Positions 1 through 5,698 of a stretch of 34,668 bases of DNA are shown here, piece by piece. Origin of the DNA: Candidatus Woesearchaeota archaeon. GTDB lineage: Archaea; Nanobdellota; Nanobdellia; Woesearchaeales; GW2011-AR9. The DNA is taken from contig JABMOA010000039.1 in the NCBI GenBank assembly GCA_013204355.1, positions 1 to 34,668 of the forward strand, given 5' to 3'. Each line of letters opens with the position of its first letter. Position 1 is the stretch's first letter. The notes beneath the pieces were generated by a model that was given only the letters and a program-made list of their open reading frames with translations, was not told where the DNA came from and ran no database searches. A program made the translations under genes and the position numbers.

Positions 1-452
1 GTTGCGTTTGTACCTTTTAACTTGTGAACGAGACCTGGAAACTGTTCAGGTTCGTATTCTGTGTTAGGTAATTTTACTCCTAAGACATTTAAGTTAAGAT
101 CCATACCAATACTTCCTGATGCAACGATGTTTTGAACGGTGATTTCAGGTGTAATTGTCACAATAATATTCATTTTTTTCAAACTTTTAATGATTTGAAG
201 GATACTTTTGTCAACTGCATCTAAGGTTCGTGCACCTGTACATACTACTTTTCCACTTGAGAAGATTAATGCAGATGTTTTAGGGTCTTTGATTCGTAAT
301 ACTAATCCAGGAAATTGTTCAGGGTTGTATTCTGTGTTAGGCAGAGTTGCTGCCATTTTTTCTAAAGGAATGTCTTTTTCAAGAGCTGTTGAGACTACAA
401 TGTTAACAATTTCAATACTTTTTTTTCCTTTTTTAATTTCTTTCTTTGCCAT
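1..452 (-). CDS. tbp: TATA-binding protein (TBP), 3' end outside window
   Basis: General transcription factor that binds the TATA box and recruits TFB and RNA polymerase. The minus strand reads MAKKEIKKGKKSIEIVNIVV and continues through the hallmark first-repeat motifs LPNTEYNPEQFPGLVLRI, DPKTSALIFSSGK and VVCTGA. A second repeat follows (ITVQNIVASGSIGMDLNL, LPNTEYEPEQFPGLVHKL), giving the two-fold saddle fold of the family. About 150 codons are present. Archaeal TBPs are usually about 180-190 residues, so roughly the last 35 lie beyond base 1. The ATG at 452-450 is preceded by GGGGG about 8 bases upstream and by a TATA-like box about 30 bases upstream. It is absent from the ORF track because it runs off the edge; the plus-strand ORF 208-522 is its shadow. 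The family assignment is very secure. Confidence 0.97.
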   Translation of the reverse strand, partial: MAKKEIKKGKKSIEIVNIVVSTALEKDIPLEKMAATLPNTEYNPEQFPGLVLRIKDPKTSALIFSSGKVVCTGARTLDAVDKSILQIIKSLKKMNIIVTITPEITVQNIVASGSIGMDLNLNVLGVKLPNTEYEPEQFPGLVHKLKGTNA

Positions 453-475
453 AATAATAACCCCCTGTTATCAAT

Positions 476-543
476 CCTTTATAAATAGACCAAGACTATA
501 TAAAGATTACCTTTATAAATGAAGTATTTTGGCCTTTATATAT
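476..543 (-). promoter_or_regulatory. three TATA-like boxes upstream of tbp
   Basis: Three copies of CCTTTATAWAT (plus-strand reading) lie at 476-486, 510-520 and 533-543. On the minus strand they read as TTTATAAAGG-type TATA elements. The nearest is centred about 30 bases before the tbp ATG and could be the core promoter. The other two may be alternative promoters or TBP-binding sites. The repetition is visible; a regulatory role is inferred. Confidence 0.5.
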
Positions 544-578
544 TAGGTATATACTTCTCCTCTTATTTAGGCAGAAGC

Positions 579-586
579 TTTTTAAA
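579..586 (+). promoter_or_regulatory. TATA box for the ThiI-like gene
   Basis: TTTTTAAA is centred about 27 bases before the ATG at 610. At usual archaeal spacing the transcript would start at or next to the start codon, giving a leaderless mRNA. No Shine-Dalgarno site is visible. Confidence 0.5.
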
Positions 587-609
587 GAACATATTCTCTA
601 GTTATTATA

Positions 610-1431
610 ATGGATTATTCACATATTTTATTACGGTACGGTGAGATTTTTTTGAAAGGAAAGAATAAAAATTTCTTTGAAAAGAAGCTTGCGCAGAACA
701 TCAAGAAGCTTGTTGGCGTTTCATCTGTAACAAGACTTCGTTCTAGGTTTGTATGCGAATATATTAAGAATCATCAAGATTTGAAGTGTGTTTTTGGATT
801 GACTTCCTATTCTTTAGCGGTAAGGGTTGAAAAGGACCCTGATATGATTAAGCAGAAAGTAATAGACTTTGTTAAAGATCTGAAAGGAACGTTCAAAATC
901 GCAACAAAACGGTCCGATAAACAGTTTCCTATTGGTTCTATGGATTTTAATATAGAAGTTGGTGGATATGTTGAAGAAAATACTAATTTGGCATTTAGTT
1001 TTGATAATCCTGATTATCTACTTAATATTGAAATCAATCAAGATGCGGCATATATTTTTACTGAAAGTGTTTCATGTTTTGGAGGCTTACCAACAGGCGT
1101 TGAAGGAAATGTATTATTGTTGGTTGAGAATGAAGCTTCCTTGTTAGCTGGTGTATTGTTTATGAAACGTGGTACCAACATATTTCCAATTGCATCTGAA
1201 GAAAAAGATATTTCCTTGTTGCAACAGTATAGTCCAATGGCGTTGAATTTGGTTGTGGTTAAGGATGTTGATACATTTGCAGCTGAAAAGGAGATGGATA
1301 TTTTAGTAAGTGGTCAGAATTTTGAAAGGTTGAAAAAATATGATACTAAAATGTTAGTATTGAGACCATTGATTGGGTTTAGTGAAGAAGAGATTATTGA
1401 GATGTTGGATATGTATTCTAATTCCCAATAA
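610..1431 (+). CDS. ThiI-like protein: THUMP domain with a degenerate, truncated PP-loop domain
   Basis: ThiI makes 4-thiouridine at tRNA position 8: its N-terminal ferredoxin-like and THUMP domains bind tRNA and its PP-loop ATPase adenylates the uridine. This protein has the N-terminal motif RYGEIFLKGKNKNFFEKKL, a THUMP-like region at about residues 55-150, and the linker CFGGLPTG (156-163) that normally precedes the ATP loop. Where ThiI has SGGIDSPVA it reads VENEASLLA, so both glycines and the aspartate are gone. Later ThiI landmarks remain recognisable (SGQNFERL, VLRPLIGFSEEEII), but the protein stops at 273 residues. Full-length ThiI is about 370-480, so the end of the catalytic domain is missing too. 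It therefore probably cannot activate tRNA by itself and may act as a tRNA-binding subunit or be decaying. The frame is uninterrupted. Its last 14 bases overlap the convergent E1-like gene. Confidence 0.85.
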   Translation: MDYSHILLRYGEIFLKGKNKNFFEKKLAQNIKKLVGVSSVTRLRSRFVCEYIKNHQDLKCVFGLTSYSLAVRVEKDPDMIKQKVIDFVKDLKGTFKIATKRSDKQFPIGSMDFNIEVGGYVEENTNLAFSFDNPDYLLNIEINQDAAYIFTESVSCFGGLPTGVEGNVLLLVENEASLLAGVLFMKRGTNIFPIASEEKDISLLQQYSPMALNLVVVKDVDTFAAEKEMDILVSGQNFERLKKYDTKMLVLRPLIGFSEEEIIEMLDMYSNSQ

Positions 1432-2350
1432 ATCTACTATAAATAGAAACTGCTTCTTCTTCAGAACTTGCTTTAATTAATGCACGTCCATCTTTGAATA
1501 AAAGGAATTTGTCTGTTTGAATTGTTTCTCCATCGTATGTTCCTTGGATTCGTGAGTTTACTTCATCAAAATTAATGTTGCCAGAAACTTGGTATCTTCC
1601 TGATCCACAGAATTTAACAGTTCTGATGTCTTCCTTTTGATCTAAGAATAAATACATTTCATTACATGTTGGACATTTTTCTTTTCTTTTAACAGTTAAT
1701 TTTCTGAAGTCTTGATTCCATACATCATAATGATACAATAATGGTTCAACCGTTTTTTGTAATAATATTTTTAGTGCTAAACTTGTTTGTAATGCTCCGA
1801 TGGATGTTGTTGCAACATTTAGAACACCCACAGTATCACAGGTTTCTAAACTTACATTTTCTGTGAAACATTGTAAACATGGTCCATCTGGAAAGATTGG
1901 CATGGCATAGCCATGTGTTTTGATTGCTGCGCCATAAATCCATGTGATTTTGTTTTTTCTACAATAATCATTTACTAAGAATCGCGTTTTCATGTTATCG
2001 GTGCAATCTAATAGAATGTTTGCTTCTTTGATTACAGAAATATTTTCACTGTTAAGATGAATTGCATGTGTTTTGACTTTGACATCTAAATTAATTTGTG
2101 CAATTTTTTCTTTTGCCACAACTGCTTTACTTCGTCCAACATCTGCTTCATCAAATAATGTTTGTCTTTGTAAATTGGATAATTCAATCACATCTCTATC
2201 TATTAAAATTAATTTTCCAACACCAGATCTTGCTAATAGTTCTGTAGTAACTGTCCCTAATGCGCCAACGCCAATGATTGCAATTGTTGCGTTTTTTAGT
2301 TTGTTTTGTCCTTCTTGTCCTATGATTAATTCTTGTCTGTTATATCTCAT
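1418..2350 (-). CDS. E1-like sulfur-carrier-activating enzyme (MoeB/ThiF/UbaA family)
   Basis: Adenylates the C-terminal Gly-Gly of a ubiquitin-like sulfur carrier, here most likely the product of the first operon gene, so that it can be thiocarboxylated. The nucleotide loop is GVGALG (27-32), followed by the family motifs DRDVIELSNLQRQTLF and DCTDNMKTRFLVND. Two CxxC pairs (C158/C161 and C226/C229) form the structural zinc site. Cys171 in ETCDTVGVLN aligns with the active-site cysteine region of MoeB. A C-terminal extension (about 240-310) ends in KDGRALIKASSEEEA and IYSRFIG, seen in longer ThiF/MoeB-type proteins. No rhodanese domain is present. The ATG overlaps the stop of the thiouridylase gene as ATGA, so translation is probably coupled. 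MoeB and ThiF share this fold; the operon favours the tRNA-thiolation role. Confidence 0.92.
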   Translation of the reverse strand: MRYNRQELIIGQEGQNKLKNATIAIIGVGALGTVTTELLARSGVGKLILIDRDVIELSNLQRQTLFDEADVGRSKAVVAKEKIAQINLDVKVKTHAIHLNSENISVIKEANILLDCTDNMKTRFLVNDYCRKNKITWIYGAAIKTHGYAMPIFPDGPCLQCFTENVSLETCDTVGVLNVATTSIGALQTSLALKILLQKTVEPLLYHYDVWNQDFRKLTVKRKEKCPTCNEMYLFLDQKEDIRTVKFCGSGRYQVSGNINFDEVNSRIQGTYDGETIQTDKFLLFKDGRALIKASSEEEAVSIYSRFIGN

Positions 2351-3279
2351 TGTGTAAGGACCTCTTTCATTTCACAGGCATTACAAATGATTTTATTAGA
2401 AGGTTCTTGACATGTTTCACAGGATTTGATAGTGTCATTAGTTTCTTGGTCCTGTTGTTTTAGTAATGGGAGCATTGCAAGATATGATTTGATGATACCT
2501 TGTTTGGTTCCTCTGAAATCTTTTTCAAAATCATTTAACATCACTTGAACTTTATGTCTGAATCCTAGTTGTGAATATGGGCATTCTGTGTAATCTATTT
2601 TGAATCCTTTTAGTATTGTGTATAATCTAACTTCTTTCTCACTGCACATGTATAATGGTTTCACACGTTGTACAAAACCATCTTGTTCATGGATGCCGGA
2701 AATCGGTCCTAATCTTCCTGCAAGCGTTGTGTTTGCTTTAAACAAATTCATCATAATTGCTTGCGCTTCATCATCTAAATTATGACCTGTGATTACTTTG
2801 GTTGCACCTTCCTGTCTTGCATATTTGTTGAGGATGTATCTTCTAAAGACCCCACACACATTACATGGTTTCTTTTTTGTATCTTTGTTAATCTTAGGAT
2901 ATGCTTCATCTAATGGCGCACCAAATTCTTCTTGTGATGTGACTACTTTTAATGGGATTTCATGAGTTGCACAGAATTCTTTTAAATCTACGATTGTGTG
3001 TTGTCTGTAATTTGCAATTCCTTCATCTACACATAATGCAAATAAATGATCTGAGGGGATTTGGTAATGATCAAGATATTTTTTAGTTAAGTAAAGAACT
3101 GTAAGAGAATCCTTTCCACCAGATGCTGCAATACAAATTTTATCTTTTCGGTCTATCAAATGAAACTTGTTGATTGTTTTGAATACTTTTTCTTCAAAGT
3201 AGGAAATGAAGTGTGATTTACACAAAGATCCATGTTGTAAGGTAATGACCGCTTTACTATGACATTTTTCGCACTGCAT
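2347..3279 (-). CDS. ttuA: tRNA 2-thiouridine synthetase (TtuA/Ncs6/CTU1 family)
   Basis: Adenylates a tRNA uridine and inserts sulfur delivered by a ubiquitin-like carrier. Family members modify U34 or U54; the sequence alone does not settle which. The 310-residue protein has an N-terminal zinc finger (C3, C6, C20, H23) and the PP loop SGGKDS at 53-58. The conserved cysteines C139, C142 (CNVCGVFRR) and C233 (TECPYS) hold the [4Fe-4S] cluster in characterised TtuA proteins. GHNLDDEAQAIMMNL follows at 165-179, and a C-terminal zinc site comprises C287, C290, C299 and C302. Every expected catalytic and metal-binding position is intact. It is the middle gene of the operon, two bases after the carrier gene and overlapping the E1-like gene by four bases. 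Confidence 0.96.
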   Translation of the reverse strand: MQCEKCHSKAVITLQHGSLCKSHFISYFEEKVFKTINKFHLIDRKDKICIAASGGKDSLTVLYLTKKYLDHYQIPSDHLFALCVDEGIANYRQHTIVDLKEFCATHEIPLKVVTSQEEFGAPLDEAYPKINKDTKKKPCNVCGVFRRYILNKYARQEGATKVITGHNLDDEAQAIMMNLFKANTTLAGRLGPISGIHEQDGFVQRVKPLYMCSEKEVRLYTILKGFKIDYTECPYSQLGFRHKVQVMLNDFEKDFRGTKQGIIKSYLAMLPLLKQQDQETNDTIKSCETCQEPSNKIICNACEMKEVLTQ

Positions 3280-3281
3280 CC

Positions 3282-3476
3282 TTATCCTCCGGAAACAACA
3301 CTTAAGATTTCAATCGTGTCATCGTTGCTTAGAAGTTCATCTTCTGTGAGAATTTCATTGTTTCTTGTAACTAATACTGTTTCAGAATTGATATTTAAGT
3401 GTTGTAGTAGTTGTTCTACTGATCCATTAAATTCTAATGTTGAGTTTGTTCTATTTTTTTCGTTAAATACATTCAC
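3282..3476 (-). CDS. ubiquitin-like sulfur carrier (ThiS/MoaD/TtuB/Urm1 type)
   Basis: A small beta-grasp protein that ends in VVSGG. The exposed Gly-Gly is the site of adenylation and thiocarboxylation. Immediately upstream of TtuA and an E1-like enzyme, its likely job is to carry sulfur for tRNA thiolation; it could also modify proteins, as archaeal SAMPs do. The ORF track starts at 3491, but that codon is TTG with no ribosome site. The in-frame GTG at 3476 gives a 64-residue protein starting directly at the first beta strand (VNVF). It has GGAG nine bases upstream and overlaps the stop of a small upstream ORF as GTGA. I prefer the GTG start, though the TTG is not excluded. Confidence 0.88.
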   Translation of the reverse strand: MNVFNEKNRTNSTLEFNGSVEQLLQHLNINSETVLVTRNNEILTEDELLSNDDTIEILSVVSGG

Positions 3477-3532
3477 TTTTGGACACTCCAAAAATTAATG
3501 TAAAAAAATCTTTGATTTTTGCTTATGTTCAT
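3473..3532 (-). CDS. possible 19-residue leader peptide of the thiolation operon
   Basis: The minus strand has GGGGAG, six bases, then ATG at 3532, opening a 19-codon frame rich in aromatic residues (RFFYINFWS). Its TGA overlaps the GTG start of the carrier gene (GTGA), an arrangement typical of translational coupling. The frame runs through an AT-rich hairpin with a U-tract (AAAAATC, AAA, GATTTTTTT). No homology is recognised; a chance ORF is possible. It is too short for the ORF track. Confidence 0.3.
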   Translation of the reverse strand: MNISKNQRFFYINFWSVQK

Positions 3533-3577
3533 TCTTATCTCCCCTTCGTCCTCTAACAGGGCAAAGGTTTGTAATTG

Positions 3578-3675
3578 GTATTAAGTTTCGTTCCATATGA
3601 GCAGGGCACGGCACTTTAGGATTTTGTAAACAAAATGTGCCTCCATTGGCGCTGCTCATCCACTTAACTTAATAC
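3578..3675 (-). ncRNA. nested-hairpin structured RNA: operon leader or separate small RNA
   Basis: A 98-base element of nested inverted repeats. The outer stem is GTATTAAGTT at 3578-3587 against AACTTAATAC at 3666-3675 (10 of 10). The second stem is ATGAGCAG at 3597-3604 against CTGCTCAT at 3652-3659 (8 of 8). Inside these are GGCAC/GTGCC (3610-3614 with 3637-3641) and ATTTTGT/ACAAAAT around an AA loop (3621-3636). A minus-strand TATA box at 3693-3702 would place transcription start at about 3671-3675, the edge of the outer stem, so the minus orientation is favoured. A plus-strand RNA is possible because T-rich DNA follows on that side. It does not match tRNA, 5S rRNA or SRP RNA to my eye. 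It may be a cis-regulatory leader of the sulfur-relay operon or an independent RNA. Confidence 0.45.
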
Positions 3676-3692
3676 GAGTTATTTGTTGTTGT

Positions 3693-3702
3693 TTTTTATA
3701 AA
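3693..3702 (-). promoter_or_regulatory. TATA box for the structured leader and thiolation operon
   Basis: The minus strand reads TTTATAAAAA, preceded by CCTAATC. Start sites 26-27 bases downstream of its centre fall at the outer stem of the structured element. The mRNA leader before the carrier gene would then be about 195 bases, unusually long for this mostly leaderless genome segment. Confidence 0.45.
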
Positions 3703-3726
3703 GATTAGGGTGATTTTTGTTGAATT

Positions 3727-3789
3727 CACTGGACAAGCCTTTTTAGGTTTATTTGTGTTTAATTTATGTGCCACACCCCACTGGACAAG
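3727..3789. repeat. direct repeat CACTGGACAAG (two copies) upstream of BRO-N gene
   Basis: An exact 11-base repeat occurs at 3727-3737 and 3779-3789, 52 bases apart. The second copy ends 12 bases before the TATA box of the BRO-N gene. Placement suggests operator sites for a regulator, possibly the BRO-N protein itself; this is inference. Confidence 0.5.
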
Positions 3790-3800
3790 TACGCGTAGAA

Positions 3801-3808
3801 TATTTAAA
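3801..3808 (+). promoter_or_regulatory. TATA box of the BRO-N operon
   Basis: TATTTAAA is centred 26 bases before the ATG at 3831, the spacing expected for a leaderless archaeal transcript. The GGAG at 3809-3812 is 18 bases from the start codon and too far to be its ribosome site. Confidence 0.55.
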
Positions 3809-3830
3809 GGAGTAAATCCTTGAGAATGAT

Positions 3831-4718
3831 ATGGAAAAAGAAAATGCACTTGTTGTATTTGAAGATAAGGGAATACGAAGGCTTTGGCATAATGAAGAAT
3901 GGTATTATTCAGTTGTTGATGTTGTGGCCGTTTTAACAAAAAGTGATCGTCCACGTAAATATTGGTCTGATTTAAAGTTAAAAATGAAAGATTATGAGGG
4001 TTTTGAAGTGTCCGTTAAAATCGGACAGTTGAAATTAATAGCACCAGATGGGAAATTACGTGAAACTGATTGTGCTAATGTTGAAACCTTATTTAGAGTT
4101 ATTCAATCAATACCTTCTCCTAACGCAAATAAATTCAAATTATGGCTTGCAAGGGTTGGATATGAACGAGTTCAAGAAATTGAAAATCCTGAACTTACGC
4201 AAAGACGTATGAAAGAACTTTACAAAGCAAAAGGTTATTCTGATGATTGGATTGAAAAAAGAGTTCGTGGAATTGTAATAAGGGATGAATTAACAGATGA
4301 GTGGAAAAATAGGGGTGTAAATACCAATAAAGAATTTGCGATTCTTACAGCAGAAATCTCTAAAGCTACATTTGATATGACACCAAGTGAATATAAACAA
4401 CATAAAGGGCTAAAACGAGAAAATTTACGAGACCACATGAATGATTTAGAATTAATTTTTTCCATGTTGGGTGAAAGAGTATCTACTGAAATTACAAAGA
4501 ATGAAAATGCACAAGGTTATCACGAAGTTGAAGGCGCTGCAAAAAGAGGAGGAAGGGTTGCAGGTAATGCAAGGAAAGAAACAGAAAAAGAATTGGGATG
4601 CCCCATTACTTCACAAGATAATTTTCTCAATAGTCCGGAAAAAAATAAATTTTTAATTTCTAGTCATACCAAAAATAACATAAAAAAGAAAAGATTACTT
4701 AAAAATGAAAAGTCTTGA
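3831..4718 (+). CDS. BRO-N domain protein (phage antirepressor/DinD-like)
   Basis: BRO-N proteins are DNA-binding proteins common in large DNA viruses, prophages and mobile regions of bacteria and archaea. The N-terminal half has the family pattern of an aromatic WHNEEWYYSVVDVVAVLT segment, a PRKYWSDLKLKMK segment, and ETLFRVIQSIPSPNANKFKLWL leading to VGYERVQEIENPE (about 1-120). The second half resembles the DinD-like extension: it contains YKQHKGLKRENLRDHM, a basic AAKRGGRVAGNARKE stretch and LGCPITSQDNFL. The last 30 residues are lysine-rich and low in complexity. It is first in a three-gene run, and the next ORF starts 14 bases before its stop. It may be of viral origin, but no integrase, att site or phage structural gene accompanies it. 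Target and function are unknown. Confidence 0.85.
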   Translation: MEKENALVVFEDKGIRRLWHNEEWYYSVVDVVAVLTKSDRPRKYWSDLKLKMKDYEGFEVSVKIGQLKLIAPDGKLRETDCANVETLFRVIQSIPSPNANKFKLWLARVGYERVQEIENPELTQRRMKELYKAKGYSDDWIEKRVRGIVIRDELTDEWKNRGVNTNKEFAILTAEISKATFDMTPSEYKQHKGLKRENLRDHMNDLELIFSMLGERVSTEITKNENAQGYHEVEGAAKRGGRVAGNARKETEKELGCPITSQDNFLNSPEKNKFLISSHTKNNIKKKRLLKNEKS

Positions 4719-5118
4719 TCAAGAAGAATATTACTTTCTTCGTGAAAAATTGGAACTAGTGGAAGAAGGATTAAGAGGATTTTGTGATAATGTTGACTGT
4801 GATAAATATGGTTACAAAGACTTGTTAAAAATTAAATACAAACCTGTTCTTGAGCACAATTTTTCTTGTATACCTAAATTAAAAAAAGAAAAACATACTT
4901 TATTACGTTTATTTTCCAAGAAAAGTTTTCAAAAATATCGTTATAAAAAATGTAATATTTGTAAAGAAAGGCTTGATGAATTAGGAAAGGAATATTATGT
5001 CGTTGGGTTTACAAAATTACTTAAAGAAAAGAAAGTTTATCAATATGAAAGTGTTTGCGTTCATAAAAAATGCAGTCAAAAAGTCAAACCTCCCAAAGGT
5101 TGGGAAAAATTAAATTAA
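4705..5118 (+). CDS. small basic protein with putative zinc-binding site
   Basis: I do not recognise this 137-residue protein. It is rich in lysine and has an N-terminal helical stretch (about 5-25) and scattered cysteines. The C-terminal half has a likely metal site: C83-x2-C86 (KKCNICKERL), then C118-x-H120-x2-C123 (SVCVHKKCS), the spacing of a zinc ribbon or treble clef. No membrane segment or signal peptide is seen. The ATG lies inside the end of the BRO-N gene (14-base overlap) and the stop is one base from the rnp3 start, so the three genes are probably cotranscribed. It might bind nucleic acid, judging only from charge and zinc-site geometry. Confidence 0.7.
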   Translation: MKSLDQEEYYFLREKLELVEEGLRGFCDNVDCDKYGYKDLLKIKYKPVLEHNFSCIPKLKKEKHTLLRLFSKKSFQKYRYKKCNICKERLDELGKEYYVVGFTKLLKEKKVYQYESVCVHKKCSQKVKPPKGWEKLN

Positions 5119-5119
5119 A

Positions 5120-5632
5120 ATGGATAACATCATCTTATTAAAAAAAACAAAAGAACTTGAAGATTTATGTAGAAGTTTAGGTTTTGAAAAAACGTTGTTC
5201 TTAGATGATGTGAAAGTAATTGAAGCTAAAACAAATAAGGATTTGTTGAAGAAATATTCCCAATTTACCATTGTCAAACCTATTACAGAAGATTTATTAC
5301 GGTTTGCTCTTGAGAAAACAAAGATTAATTTAGTGTATGGTATGGAATTTCTCCATCCAAAAGATTCTGTTCACTATGTGCGTGGCGGATTAGATCAAAT
5401 TATATGTAAAATTGCTGCTGAGAAAGGAAAGATTATTGGATTCTCGTTTTCAGATATCTTGCATGCCAAGAATCAGCCGAAACTCTTGGGTCGGATGAGA
5501 GCTAATCTTAGATTATGTAAAAAGTATAACGTTCATATATTATTTGGCAATTTTTCTACATGTAAAGAAGATATTCGTTCTAAGAAAGATCTTGTTGCAT
5601 TCTTGAGGACGTTAAGAAAGATAAAGAAATGA
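5120..5632 (+). CDS. rnp3: RNase P protein component 3 (Rpp30)
   Basis: Protein subunit of archaeal RNase P, which removes the 5' leader of precursor tRNAs. It forms a TIM-like barrel and pairs with Pop5. The family signature is clear: VYGMEFLHPKDSVHYVRGGLDQ at 72-93, CKIAAEKGKIIGFSFSDIL, LLGRMRANLRLCKKY, and the end motif DIRSKKDLVAFLRTL. At 170 residues it is shorter than the roughly 200-220 usual in archaea. The opening strand-plus-Asp-Leu segment normally at the N terminus is not evident, so the barrel appears trimmed. The start codon lies one base after the preceding stop, and no in-frame upstream start is available in that short gap. Its place behind a BRO-N gene is unexpected for a housekeeping gene. 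Confidence 0.9.
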   Translation: MDNIILLKKTKELEDLCRSLGFEKTLFLDDVKVIEAKTNKDLLKKYSQFTIVKPITEDLLRFALEKTKINLVYGMEFLHPKDSVHYVRGGLDQIICKIAAEKGKIIGFSFSDILHAKNQPKLLGRMRANLRLCKKYNVHILFGNFSTCKEDIRSKKDLVAFLRTLRKIKK

Positions 5633-5698
5633 ATACATTTAACCCTATTTTACAGCAAGATTTATAAGTTCATTTTATTTCTTAGATAGAAGTAGATT

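Noticed and set aside
208-522. 104-residue plus-strand ORF
   Set aside because: Antisense to the unmistakable TBP gene on the minus strand.
3578-3675. Box H/ACA guide RNA interpretation of the structured element
   Set aside because: On the plus strand the position for ACA after the stem reads GAG. On the minus strand an ACA exists but lies about 25 bases from the base of the upper stem instead of about 14-16, and I see no kink-turn.
3831-5118. Integrated virus or provirus
   Set aside because: Only a BRO-N gene is suggestive; there is no integrase, att repeat, terminase or capsid gene, and a housekeeping gene follows at once.
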